DNA from: Litoreibacter arenae DSM 19593
GTDB lineage: Bacteria > Pseudomonadota > Alphaproteobacteria > Rhodobacterales > Rhodobacteraceae
NCBI RefSeq assembly: GCF_000442275.2
Contig: NZ_KE557306.1
Coordinates: 1,319,478-1,383,477, forward strand
Direction: 5' to 3'
DNA length: 64,000 nucleotides
Below the pieces are notes generated by a model. The model saw only the letters and a program-made list of their open reading frames with translations. It had not been told where the DNA came from and made no database searches. Positions 9,149 to 17,407 of the stretch are shown piece after piece; position 1 is the first letter of the stretch; every line of letters begins with the position of its first letter. A program made the position numbers and the translations under genes.

Positions 9149-10459
9149 ATGTCTCAGACTATACAACATAGTTCCGCAAGCCTTCTTGCAAAAATCTCGC
9201 GCAATCAATCTGCGAGTTCACCTTTCGCGCTCCCGTCACCGGCACCCACCGGTCCAGCACCAAGAAGTGTGACCCCACCTAAATCCAAAAAGTCTCCCAA
9301 ACGCTCAATCACCCAGAGCAAAATGGTGATGTCAAAGCCAGCGGGGAACTCTACCGAGCGGACAGATTGCTCTCAAGAACCATTCATCTCTCAACGCTCG
9401 GGCAAAGATGGATCACCAAGATACTGTGTACAAATTCGCCGAAAACAAGATCAAGGAAATGTCAGCTCAAGCAAGACCTTTTCAACTCTTGAAGCGGCTA
9501 AGAAATGGCGTGACGACACACTGGCTAAGATTCAACTGGGGTTGCTTGCCCCCAAACAGAATGAAGAGGAAACAAAACAAGTCCTTGTGTGCGATCTGTT
9601 GCAGAAAAGGAGGAAAAATGGTCGGCGCTTGGGGCGCTCGGCCAATCAAAACTTGGATTCAATGATCAAACATGATCGTTGTCAGGTGCCTGCGTCAACC
9701 ATTGACCAAAATTGGTTCATGTCCATGGCGGATGACCTTATCCAAACAGGAATGCTTCCTCAGACTGCTGCCAGTTACATGGCCATGCTTGCCGCTTCAC
9801 TCAAATGGGCCGCAGATCGGGAAGCCGATGTGCCATATGACGTCGTTATGAGGGCAATGAAAGTACTATGGGACGATGAGATTCTTGCCCGTTCAGAAGA
9901 ACGGGAACGCAGACCATCTCTGAATGAGCTGGATCAAATTTTTAACGCTGTTCTTGCCAACAAGCGACAAAAAATTCCTGTAGTCACCATAAGTGTATTC
10001 GCAATTTATTCGTGTCGACGCCTTAGCGAAATTTGCCGGCTTCGCTGGAGCGACCTGAACGTCTCTGAGAGTTCGATTCTGGTTCGTCAGATGAAGCATC
10101 CGCGAAAAAAGAAACGGCACAACGTACGCGTGAATTTGCCCTCTGAAGCATTGAAGATCATCCTGGCTATGCCGAGGACGTCAGAGTTTATCTTCCCGTA
10201 TAACCCGAAATCTATGGGGACCGCATTTCGTCGTCACCGGCAATTGGTCAAAATTGAAGACCTTCGGTTCCATGACCTACGCCATGAAGGGATTAGCTTG
10301 CTGTTTGAGAAAGGTGAGCGTGATCACTTCGTTATGAAGTCATCTGGACATCAATCGCGACAATGCTTGGATCGCTACGTCAACGTAGAAAAAACCGGTG
10401 ACAAATTCGAAAATTGGCACTGGTTGGATTGGGTGATTACCTACTGGAACACCAACTAA
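9149..10459 (+). CDS. Tyrosine-type site-specific integrase
   Basis: A 436-residue tyrosine recombinase of the phage-integrase family, which cuts and rejoins DNA at attachment sites. The first 80 residues are Ser/Pro/Lys-rich and look disordered. An AP2-like or SAM-like DNA-binding region follows, then the catalytic domain with the active-site set: Arg in SCRRLSEICRLRW (about residue 290), HDLRH (His375, Arg378), SGHQ (about 401) and the nucleophile Tyr in DRYVN (about 409). The ATG at 9149 is preceded by GGAAGAG. It is followed by a PrtN-like gene and an HTH gene, a usual set-up for an integrative element. Codon use is AT-richer than in the trb genes, consistent with separate acquisition. 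Confidence 0.93.
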   Translation: MSQTIQHSSASLLAKISRNQSASSPFALPSPAPTGPAPRSVTPPKSKKSPKRSITQSKMVMSKPAGNSTERTDCSQEPFISQRSGKDGSPRYCVQIRRKQDQGNVSSSKTFSTLEAAKKWRDDTLAKIQLGLLAPKQNEEETKQVLVCDLLQKRRKNGRRLGRSANQNLDSMIKHDRCQVPASTIDQNWFMSMADDLIQTGMLPQTAASYMAMLAASLKWAADREADVPYDVVMRAMKVLWDDEILARSEERERRPSLNELDQIFNAVLANKRQKIPVVTISVFAIYSCRRLSEICRLRWSDLNVSESSILVRQMKHPRKKKRHNVRVNLPSEALKIILAMPRTSEFIFPYNPKSMGTAFRRHRQLVKIEDLRFHDLRHEGISLLFEKGERDHFVMKSSGHQSRQCLDRYVNVEKTGDKFENWHWLDWVITYWNTN

Positions 10460-10603
10460 GGCTACTAATATTTTCGGGTCGGCGCTATCTTCGCGTCGAC
10501 CTCAAATAAAATTATTTACCACTGACAAACTTTTTCCCTGACAGCCTTTCCGCTCGCAGAAGAATGTTCCCACCTCCTTCAAAGAAAACAACTGGAGGCA
10601 AAA

Positions 10604-10864
10604 ATGACAACATTCGATATGCTCTTGGCACATTTCGGCGGCATCCCAATGATCCCATTGGAAGCCGCAGCGCCCTATTGGGGCTATGAACCTGATACTT
10701 TGGCAAAGAAGGTAGAAGCCGGTGATGTCCGCCTTCCCTTTTTTCGTCTGGACACAAGTCAAAAGGCTGTCCGCCTTGTGATGTTAAGCGACGTAGCTGA
10801 GCTTCTCGACGAGCGTCACCGCGCTGCCAGCGATAATTTCTTAAGCAAATGGGACCAGGAGTGA
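10604..10864 (+). CDS. PrtN-like (pyocin activator family) DNA-binding protein
   Basis: An 86-residue protein resembling the pyocin activator PrtN family. The pattern is a helical start (FDMLLAHFGGIPMIPLEAAAPYWGY), then TLAKKVEAGDVRLPFFRLDTSQKA and VRLVMLSDVAELLDERHRAA. The family's members bind DNA through a winged-helix-like fold and activate prophage or tailocin genes; in mobile elements similar small proteins act like AlpA/excisionase. The start has CTGGAGG upstream. It lies 145 bp after the integrase and reads in the same direction, so a role in controlling excision or element genes is plausible. No pyocin genes are visible here. Confidence 0.65.
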   Translation: MTTFDMLLAHFGGIPMIPLEAAAPYWGYEPDTLAKKVEAGDVRLPFFRLDTSQKAVRLVMLSDVAELLDERHRAASDNFLSKWDQE

Positions 10865-10926
10865 CCGGCGGCGATTTACCGGGGAACTTGCTTTTCAAGC
10901 AAAGGACAACGTCACGCGACGAGTCC

Positions 10927-11199
10927 TCACTGACCATGCATCCCGTCAATGTCCTTGTTAAGCAGTCCTAAAAGATGGATCCGAATAAACTCTGCAGGGT
11001 CAAAGCTAAGCGCGTTCACCCAATTACAAAACTCGACAATGTCGAGACGACGCTCACAAATTTCCACTTTTGCGATGAAGGAACGGTTACGCCCCAGCAG
11101 ATGGGCGAGGTCTGTCTGTGACAATCCCCGTTCCGACCGCAACTCGACAAGGGCCGTCACAACCGCCTTATACTCTTTGGTGTGTTGTGCCCCGGCCAT
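10927..11199 (-). CDS. Small XRE-family helix-turn-helix regulator
   Basis: A 90-residue protein that is essentially one Cro/CI-type HTH domain: VVTALVELRSERGLSQTDLAHLLGRNRSFIAKVEICERRLDIVEFCNWVNAL, with recognition helix around residues 38-50. The C-terminal tail (FDPAEFIRIHLLGLLNKDIDG) is short and has no enzymatic domain. It faces away from the exonuclease-like gene and towards the PrtN-like gene. It could be the element's repressor, or an antitoxin-type regulator without a visible toxin. The ATG at 11199 is clear on the minus strand. Confidence 0.75.
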   Translation of the reverse strand: MAGAQHTKEYKAVVTALVELRSERGLSQTDLAHLLGRNRSFIAKVEICERRLDIVEFCNWVNALSFDPAEFIRIHLLGLLNKDIDGMHGQ

Positions 11200-11439
11200 G
11201 ACGCCCCTTTCGCTATAGACACAACCACTTAGCCTATGCTATCGACTGCTCCCAAAAAGGGAGCAAAGGATGAACAATTGCATTTTCAGTCACCCAAGTG
11301 TCCGATGGCCACCACACTCTTGGTACCAACCCAATAGGCTACCTCTGACGGCCTCAGGGAGCGAAGATGGAGGCAGGGAGCGTGTTGAGAAAGCGATGCG
11401 GGGTACCGTCTTTTTCAAACGAAGCTTGCATGATGTCGC

Positions 11440-11458
11440 AGGTGAAGGTTTTTCACCT
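11440..11458. other. Small hairpin upstream of exonuclease-like gene
   Basis: AGGTGAA and TTCACCT form a 7-bp stem with a 5-base loop, ending 32 bases before the start codon at 11491. It could influence translation or be an operator. The rest of the 290-bp gap (11200-11490) contains no convincing gene. Confidence 0.3.
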
Positions 11459-11490
11459 TCAACTCAACTTTCGACGCCGCAGGCATCCTT

Positions 11491-12042
11491 ATGACAAACC
11501 ACATGTTAGACGACTACGTGATCCTGGATTTTGAAGCGTCCAGCCGGTGGGTCGAAAGTTGGCCAATCGAAGTCGGCGCTACATGGTTTGAACAAAGCAA
11601 ACCGAATACCTGGTCCTCATTAATCAAACCTGCGCCCCATTGGAACAAACAGGATTTTGACGTTTTCCATTCTGCGACACACCGATTGTCCGTAAAGGAT
11701 CTCCGAGACGCCCCAGAAGCCACGCAGGTTGCCCTGACACTGATCCCGCACATCGCCGGCCGTACAGTCGTATGCGATCAGCCAGACTACATACAGCACT
11801 GGCTCGCCAAACTGTTTGAAACGGTCCATTTGGCACATACAAAGCCAGTCACTTCTTTTGAGGAAGCCAGCAAAGAGCTCTTCTCGGATGAAGGACTTCG
11901 TATTATCGACGAGACGCTATCAGGACAGGCAGAGCCGCGTCGTGCAGGCCCTGACAGTGCGCGGCTTGCATCCGGATGGGAGGCGGCGCTCAGGGAGCAA
12001 AACAAGCGTTTTACACTGGAAGACAGCCCCTCTAATCCGTGA
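11491..12042 (+). CDS. DnaQ-like (DEDD) 3'-5' exonuclease-like protein
   Basis: A 183-residue protein with the outline of a DEDD exonuclease: motif I ILDFEAS (Asp and Glu at about residues 14 and 16), a middle region with an aspartate in VVCDQPDY (motif II position), and RRAGPDSARLA (about residues 150-160), which matches the motif III pattern HxAxxDA except that His is replaced by Arg. The family trims DNA or RNA 3' ends using two metal ions. The His-to-Arg change may reduce or change activity. Its place in the integrase-linked segment suggests an accessory or defence role. A second, more typical DEDD exonuclease is encoded at 26253-26822. Confidence 0.6.
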   Translation: MTNHMLDDYVILDFEASSRWVESWPIEVGATWFEQSKPNTWSSLIKPAPHWNKQDFDVFHSATHRLSVKDLRDAPEATQVALTLIPHIAGRTVVCDQPDYIQHWLAKLFETVHLAHTKPVTSFEEASKELFSDEGLRIIDETLSGQAEPRRAGPDSARLASGWEAALREQNKRFTLEDSPSNP

Positions 12043-12232
12043 CCGATGGCAGGACCTACACAAGCCTGTGTGATACTCTGTACCCTCAGGCCTTAAATTG
12101 CCAATTTTCCGGATATGTCGCAGAATCTTAGCCCTCGCCCCCCCCTGATCACGCTCATCCGGATGCGTTCTGATTGTCGACCAACCATTTGAAATGAATT
12201 CAATATATTAAGGCGGTTCGAAAGGCTTCTTC

Positions 12233-12901
12233 ATGTCGTCAGAATATCTAAACTTCTCAGACCTGCCCAAATCCATCCTCCGCCCGCTTGGGGTCGATGA
12301 GGTCGCGGCAATCATCGGGGTATCACGCAGAACCATGATCCGGCTGGTCAAAATTGGCACCCTGCCAAAGTCGGCATTTTACCGGTCCAGGAGCACCTCA
12401 ACACCAGGTGCGTGGCCCATGATGAAGCCTACAGCATGTCCAATGGCGTATTTCGACGCAACCACCGGTCCGCTTCTGAGCAGCCAGATTCAGCGTCGGA
12501 TGATCCAACAAATCGGCAGGATTTTACAAGGGAGAGCGCCTAACGAGATCTTCGAGATAGGTGCGATGCGCATCGACCTCCCGTTGTCGATTTCTCAAGC
12601 CGTATACAAGATGGTGGCGCTGGCGACCGCTGAATCCAAAGTAGTCTCTGATCCAAGGATCCGAGGTGGCTTACCGGTGGTACGCGGCACCAGAATTGGG
12701 GTTTATGAAATAGCCGACCTCTCCAAAGGTGAGGCTGACGATTACATCCTTGAACAGTTCCCCAGCCTCACGCGCACGCTTCTTGAGCATGCAAAGCTCT
12801 ACGCAAGTGCCCATCCACTTCCCCGCCGCAAGGGACGACCCGATCGGCCGCGCCCCCCAAACCTCAGAACTCACTCGATCAGCAAAAATCTATTGTCCTG
12901 A
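12233..12901 (+). CDS. HTH plus DUF433 domain protein (antitoxin-like)
   Basis: A 222-residue protein with two recognisable parts. Residues about 18-48 (LGVDEVAAIIGVSRRTMIRLVKIGTLP) form a helix-turn-helix. Residues about 137-195 form a DUF433 domain: KVVSDPRIRGGLPVVRGTRIGVYEIADLSKGE, then YILEQFPSLT and LEHAKLYASAHP. DUF433 proteins are often antitoxins paired with a PIN-like (DUF5615) toxin, but no partner gene follows; about 1.3 kb of gene-poor DNA comes next. The stretch between the domains (about 50-72, rich in Ser, Pro and Met) reads oddly and could hide compensating frameshifts, which I cannot prove. The C-terminus is basic. Confidence 0.6.
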   Translation: MSSEYLNFSDLPKSILRPLGVDEVAAIIGVSRRTMIRLVKIGTLPKSAFYRSRSTSTPGAWPMMKPTACPMAYFDATTGPLLSSQIQRRMIQQIGRILQGRAPNEIFEIGAMRIDLPLSISQAVYKMVALATAESKVVSDPRIRGGLPVVRGTRIGVYEIADLSKGEADDYILEQFPSLTRTLLEHAKLYASAHPLPRRKGRPDRPRPPNLRTHSISKNLLS

Positions 12902-13464
12902 TCGGGTCTTACCGCTCCGTCCCTTTAACCGACGTCGTGTGAATGGCTTGGCGTGCATTTGCTTGTTTCACAGGTATATGGTGTCGAAGGACTATGGATG
13001 GAAATGGGATTTACGGATGCGAAGACAGAGTTTCCCAATCGTTTCAGACAGGCTTCAGCGCCTGACAATCAGCGCGCAATAATCAGTACTCCCAGGAGCT
13101 GCCGGCCGATGGGGTCTTCACGCGGTATCAAAGCTTGGCAGCGGTTCCCCCCTGTCTTGAAAAACCCATCATGTTTGGCCGGGTGCGGTCGCGGCCAAAC
13201 GCGGTATTCTTCGGTATTCTCGACTCTATACCAGTATAGAACGCAGCATGCCGGGGCATACTCACACTCGAAGGCAAGGCACCAAACATCTTGAAAAATG
13301 AATAAAGCTCAGATTCGGGAACTGCCGACGTATTAAATCCCTCTGTCCGATCGATGATGCTCGGTTCCGCTGCGGTTCGAGCCCCCATTCATCTGGATAT
13401 ATAGGGCCTTACAGCCGCATTGAAAAATACCCTAAAACAATTTCAAAGTTTCCAACGCAAAGAT

Positions 13465-13569
13465 ACCGGGGAGTTTTTGCGTCACACCGGGGAGTTTTTG
13501 CGTCACACTGGGGAGTTTCTGCGTCTTTGTGGGGAGTTTCTGCGTCGCAACGGGGAATTTCTGCGTCGC
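13465..13569 (+). repeat. Five tandem 21-bp iteron-like repeats
   Basis: Five head-to-tail units of exactly 21 bp start at 13465, 13486, 13507, 13528 and 13549. The shared core is GGGGARTTTYTGCGTC; units 1 and 2 are identical and units 3-5 differ by a few bases. A 21-bp period places every copy on the same face of the helix. This is the usual form of iterons bound by plasmid replication initiators, which is an inference here. The array lacks spacers, so it is not a CRISPR. Confidence 0.8.
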
Positions 13570-14056
13570 GCCCTCTGTAAGAGTATGATTTCAAATACCT
13601 ATTCAGCCCCTGAATCAAGAAGAATCATGAATCTATTAGAAAGAGGCGGCACAATAAAAATTGTGCTCGCCGTTTTTCCTTTCCAGAAAAGGACCTCATA
13701 TACCTTTTGTGTTCAGCAGATGCATCCGCCAGGCAGGACTCTAAGTTGAAGCATTGTGGCGCGCAGCAATGTGACGACTCGGGATCCTGCTTGAAAACAC
13801 AAAGGTCGCTTTTGCGACAATGCGAGAGCTTTTTCCCTTTCGGGGCGAAGCGAGTTCGGGGCCTCGTGCCCCATATCGTGGCGAAGTCGAACCGGCCGGA
13901 GGCTTCCTGGGGAAACAAGCGTTTAGGGCGCGCACTGAATGCAGGTTTCCCCTGCCACACCTACGAATTCACATGGCTGTTTGGCCATGATTGATTTCTT
14001 TGAAGATCAGCAGCAGGCAGCAAAACAAACGCTGAAATAGATCGGGCGTTGGACTG

Positions 14057-14080
14057 CCACCAACGGACTTGGGTGGTTTT
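14057..14080 (+). terminator. Possible rho-independent terminator
   Basis: CCACCAA pairs with TTGGGTGG (one bulged base) around a 5-base loop and is followed by TTTT on the plus strand. It would end transcription coming rightward from the gene-poor region towards the leftward defence operon. Confidence 0.4.
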
Positions 14081-14087
14081 CTACTCA

Positions 14088-14119
14088 GTTACAGACAAAT
14101 TTGAAATTTTGTCTGTAAC
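14088..14119. repeat. Perfect 12-bp inverted repeat with 8-base loop
   Basis: GTTACAGACAAA and TTTGTCTGTAAC are exact reverse complements separated by TTTGAAAT. The site is 58 bp past the stop codon of the leftward GIY-YIG gene. No T-tract follows on the minus strand, so it is not a clear terminator. It could be a protein-binding or recombination site, or protect the 3' end of the operon mRNA. Confidence 0.7.
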
Positions 14120-14176
14120 CATGGTCTTCGGTCAAAGCTGCCCAGGCCATGCTCTCTACTGTTTCAAGGGATCAGC

Positions 14177-15364
14177 TCAAGATGGCCGTAGTACAAGCTT
14201 TGCTTGCTGAGGGTCATACACAAACTGTGTGATCGTACCGTCCTTGATCTTCTGAACGGCTTCATCGATTGCGAAGAGTGGCACCAGGAACCATTCTCGT
14301 GGAACGACAGGGCGGCCAAATCGGTCTTCGATTTGAATGTCGAGCCGTGCACTGTCAAATATCCGGTGGATCAGGTTTTCGAGCCTGGTTTGGTTGATGT
14401 TGTAAAGCTCGTATGTTGCCACGATGTCGACCGGTGCCATCAAGAATGTTGGCTGCAAATGTGCCCCCGCGATCCGTTTTTCGACACTCATCGTCGTGAC
14501 GCCAATCTTGTGCACTAAATCACGGTTCGCAGTGACTGTCGGATTGTCTGACCTACTGCGCAACACGTAGATTACCCCGGTCGTATCGTCCCCCTCCTCA
14601 GGGGCGTCAGAGAACAGGGGGCCAGCCAGAGGCTCTGTGATGCGCCGGCCTGCTTCATCGCTGTTCAACGCCCGTTGCAAAGAACGCATGAGCATTTTAC
14701 TTTCGGTGCCATTGTCAAAGACAACCCGTAGCCGGGCATCTGTTCGACCTTGGTCCGTGAGGGTCACCTCGCCCATTTCGGCAACATAGGCTTTCTGCCC
14801 GTGTACAATGAAGAACCGTCCAGGCTCGATTTCAGCTTTCAACTCAAAAGGACGGGTCTCCCTTTGACCGCTGTCCAATTCACGCTGAACCTTTTCGAAC
14901 AAAGGCTGGAACTCATCGAAATCCTTGCATATCTCCCGATTTGCAACGTTCTCTGCAGCCTTCTTCTCTGCTGCGGATCGAACATGTTTCAGTTCGGTTA
15001 TCGGAGATGGTGCGATGTCCACACCGAGTTCCGCGAGCAGGGCGTCGTCATCCAGATCGTCGCTTTGGTCTATAGCAGGCGGCGCGCTCAGCAGCCCTTG
15101 ATGATCAAGAGGTTCAAGGAGATCACGTGCCTCCGACAACTCGCGTAGGCGGTCTAACCTGACTGCGTATAGACGTTCAAAAATATCCCCGTCTGGTGAA
15201 TGCCCAGGCAAGCGCTCATGATCCGCGACAAACTTCTGGATATCCTCGAAGCCCGCGATGATGCGCTCTTCACGCGGCGTTCTTTTGACCTGCTTCTTCT
15301 GCTCGATCTCAACGCCGAGTTCAGCAAGAAGCGCATCGTCGTCATCTGTGAAATCACTGGGCAT
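14177..15364 (-). CDS. GIY-YIG (T5orf172/MUG113-type) nuclease
   Basis: A 395-residue protein whose C-terminal third (about 262-375) is a GIY-YIG nuclease of the T5orf172/MUG113 type: GVIYVLRSRSDNP, HKIGVTTMSVEKRIAGA with the conserved Arg, and LENLIHRIF with the metal-binding Glu (about 330), ending REWFLVPL. The N-terminal part holds two copies of a DDDALLAELGV motif (about residues 7-17 and 105-115), probably a docking or oligomer motif. The family cuts DNA with one metal ion. The start overlaps the helicase stop by 11 nt, so the two are translationally coupled. It is the last gene of the five-gene operon and probably supplies one of its cutting activities. Confidence 0.8.
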   Translation of the reverse strand: MPSDFTDDDDALLAELGVEIEQKKQVKRTPREERIIAGFEDIQKFVADHERLPGHSPDGDIFERLYAVRLDRLRELSEARDLLEPLDHQGLLSAPPAIDQSDDLDDDALLAELGVDIAPSPITELKHVRSAAEKKAAENVANREICKDFDEFQPLFEKVQRELDSGQRETRPFELKAEIEPGRFFIVHGQKAYVAEMGEVTLTDQGRTDARLRVVFDNGTESKMLMRSLQRALNSDEAGRRITEPLAGPLFSDAPEEGDDTTGVIYVLRSRSDNPTVTANRDLVHKIGVTTMSVEKRIAGAHLQPTFLMAPVDIVATYELYNINQTRLENLIHRIFDSARLDIQIEDRFGRPVVPREWFLVPLFAIDEAVQKIKDGTITQFVYDPQQAKLVLRPS

Positions 15365-17399
15365 TCATCGCCTCCTGCTTCATCCGCGCCAGAAATGCGA
15401 CACCTTCAGCCATCTTCTTTTCCCATGCATCCGAAGAGGTCAAGGACGGTAAGGTGCCCCGCTCTTGCTTGAACTTCAAGGCCCGCTTGGCAAGGTCACG
15501 CGCCTCCTCAGGGGTAAGCTTGATCTTTTTGGCCTCAATGACAGCAGCGACCTGTTTGAGGCTATCCTCACTCATGGTCTTAGCCAGGATCGCATAGGCT
15601 TCGCTGAAGGGGTTGATGCGATCGATGAGGTCGATATCCAGATCGCGGACATTCATTGCGAACTGCCGAACCCCAGTCACAAACGCCGTGTTGGCCTGCG
15701 CTTCTGTGTCATCACCCAGCAGGGTCTTCTTGGCTTGTTGCGTGAAATTCAGCGCCGCGACAGCATGTTGCCGCACGGCCTCTTGATCCTCCGCATCAAG
15801 TTCGGGAAATTTGGATTGCACGATTTTGCCCATCCGGACTTGGGTGAGTTCTTCCGGTACAAGCTCTTCATCAAACAGCCCACGCTCTATCGTGGTTTTG
15901 TCCTGAACGAAGGCCGTGATGACCTCATTCAGATCATTCTCGCAGATCCGGCTGGCCTCCGGGCTCTTGGGTTGGGTCAGGCCCTTGATCTCGATCTGGA
16001 ACTTGCCGCTGTCCTCATTGAAGCCGACATTGCATTTCTCCGGATCGAAGCCCCCTTCACCATAGTCAAAACCCTCCTGCGCCGTATTGGTGGCAACCTT
16101 GGGTTTGAACTCGAATTTCGGCGTCAGCACCTGCTCCATCAACAGACTGGCGGCGATGGCCTTGAGGGTATCGTTCACAGCCTCCTTGACGGCTTCCTCA
16201 GAGGCATCAGGCTCCGCGATAAGGTTGGTGAAACGGGAATGGGTCTTGCCTTTGGCATCCCGTGTTGCACGCCCGATGATCTGCACGATCTCGGTCAGGC
16301 TGGAGCGGTAGCCGACGGTTAGCGCGTGTTCGCACCAAATCCAGTCGAACCCCTCCTTGGCCATCCCAAGCGCAATGATGATGTCCACGTGGTCGCGGTT
16401 GTTTTTCTGCTTTGGATCCTTCAACGCCGCCGAGACACGCTCGCGCTTGGCGGCTTCATCATCCACCAGATCCGCGACCCGTAACACACGCCCATCGGTC
16501 CGTTTGATCAGCTGAAACCCAGTTTCAGCATCGGTCCCCTGCCATTCCCCCAAAGCATCCAGGATATGCTCAACCTCGCGATGTTTGTCCTTGGTGCTCT
16601 CACGCGAGTTCACATTGGGGATATGCAGGATTGTCTTCTCATCAGGGTCCAAGACCTTCAGCAGGTCATCCGCATAGGACCCGCTGTAGAAGAAATACCC
16701 GATGTCCAGCGTCTTGAGGTAGGTATAGCCGCTGAGCTGTTCGTAATAGGTATAGGTGACCGTCTCAAACTTGGCTTCGTCCTCTGGCCCCAGCACAGCC
16801 TCTGTATCGCCGCGAAAATAGGAACCGGTCATGGCGACAACATGCAGCTTGTCGCGGGCGATCATCGCCCCCAGATGCGCGCCCAGCTTGTTGTCAGGGT
16901 TGGCAGAGACATGGTGGAATTCATCCACCGCGATCAACCGATCGTCAAACGCCTCAATCCCGAATTTATCGACCGCAAAGCGGAATGTGGCATGGGTGCA
17001 GACAAGGATCTGGTCATCACTGTCGAGGAAAGAGCGTACCGACCCGACCTTACCGTCATCGCCCCCTGGGGCATTGCAGAGGTTCCAACGCGGCGCGACG
17101 GTCCAATCGGCCCAGAAGCCGAACCTGGTCAGCGGCTCATCAGCAAAGCTTGACCCGATGGATTTCTCAGGCACCACGATGATCGCCTGTTTGAGACCCT
17201 GATTATGCAGCTTGTCCAGCGCAATGAACATCAGCGCGCGGCTTTTCCCCGAAGCGGGCGGCGATTTGATCAGCAGGTATTGCTCTCCTCGCTTTTCGTA
17301 GGCGCGTTCCTGCATGGTGCGCATGCCCATTTCGTTGGACGTGGTGGAGCTACCATTGGCCGGATAAGAAACACAGACAGAGGGAACGGGTTTGGGCAT
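15354..17399 (-). CDS. DEAD/DEAH-box superfamily 2 helicase
   Basis: A 681-residue SF2 helicase/translocase. From the chosen ATG at 17399 (AGGAAAA upstream), Walker A is SPPASGKS (about 46-53), the DExH box is VDEFHH (about 158-163), motif V is GMAKEGFDW (about 345-353) and motif VI is QIIGRATRD (373-381). A C-terminal region of about 280 residues is helical and unassigned. An upstream in-frame ATG would overlap the preceding gene and is less likely. Such helicases power DNA translocation in type I/III restriction enzymes and many defence systems. It lies between the unknown gene (8-base gap) and the GIY-YIG nuclease (overlap), implying one complex. Confidence 0.88.
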   Translation of the reverse strand: MPKPVPSVCVSYPANGSSTTSNEMGMRTMQERAYEKRGEQYLLIKSPPASGKSRALMFIALDKLHNQGLKQAIIVVPEKSIGSSFADEPLTRFGFWADWTVAPRWNLCNAPGGDDGKVGSVRSFLDSDDQILVCTHATFRFAVDKFGIEAFDDRLIAVDEFHHVSANPDNKLGAHLGAMIARDKLHVVAMTGSYFRGDTEAVLGPEDEAKFETVTYTYYEQLSGYTYLKTLDIGYFFYSGSYADDLLKVLDPDEKTILHIPNVNSRESTKDKHREVEHILDALGEWQGTDAETGFQLIKRTDGRVLRVADLVDDEAAKRERVSAALKDPKQKNNRDHVDIIIALGMAKEGFDWIWCEHALTVGYRSSLTEIVQIIGRATRDAKGKTHSRFTNLIAEPDASEEAVKEAVNDTLKAIAASLLMEQVLTPKFEFKPKVATNTAQEGFDYGEGGFDPEKCNVGFNEDSGKFQIEIKGLTQPKSPEASRICENDLNEVITAFVQDKTTIERGLFDEELVPEELTQVRMGKIVQSKFPELDAEDQEAVRQHAVAALNFTQQAKKTLLGDDTEAQANTAFVTGVRQFAMNVRDLDIDLIDRINPFSEAYAILAKTMSEDSLKQVAAVIEAKKIKLTPEEARDLAKRALKFKQERGTLPSLTSSDAWEKKMAEGVAFLARMKQEAMNAQ

Positions 17400-17407
17400 T
17401 GTTTTTC

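Larger units (their letters stand above)
12902..14176. other. Gene-poor region with iterons and inverted repeat
   Basis: About 1.3 kb without a supportable gene. Open frames on both strands have no family pattern and mostly mirror each other or the repeat array. It contains five 21-bp tandem repeats (13465-13569), a possible terminator (14057-14080) and a 12-bp perfect inverted repeat (14088-14119). The organisation recalls a replication or transfer origin, but no replication initiator gene is adjacent. Confidence 0.5.

Noticed and set aside
11270-11494. Small plus-strand frame before the DEDD-like gene
   Set aside because: It has no recognisable pattern and overlaps the start of a better gene.
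13360-13395. tRNA T-arm-like GGTTCGAGC
   Set aside because: The flanking bases do not pair into a T stem and no acceptor or anticodon arms can be drawn.
13465-13569. Tandem repeats as a CRISPR array
   Set aside because: The units abut at 21 bp with no unique spacers, and no cas gene is present.
13409-13749. Protein-coding reading of the iteron region on either strand
   Set aside because: The translations are only the periodic DNA repeat read as peptide, with no ribosome binding site.
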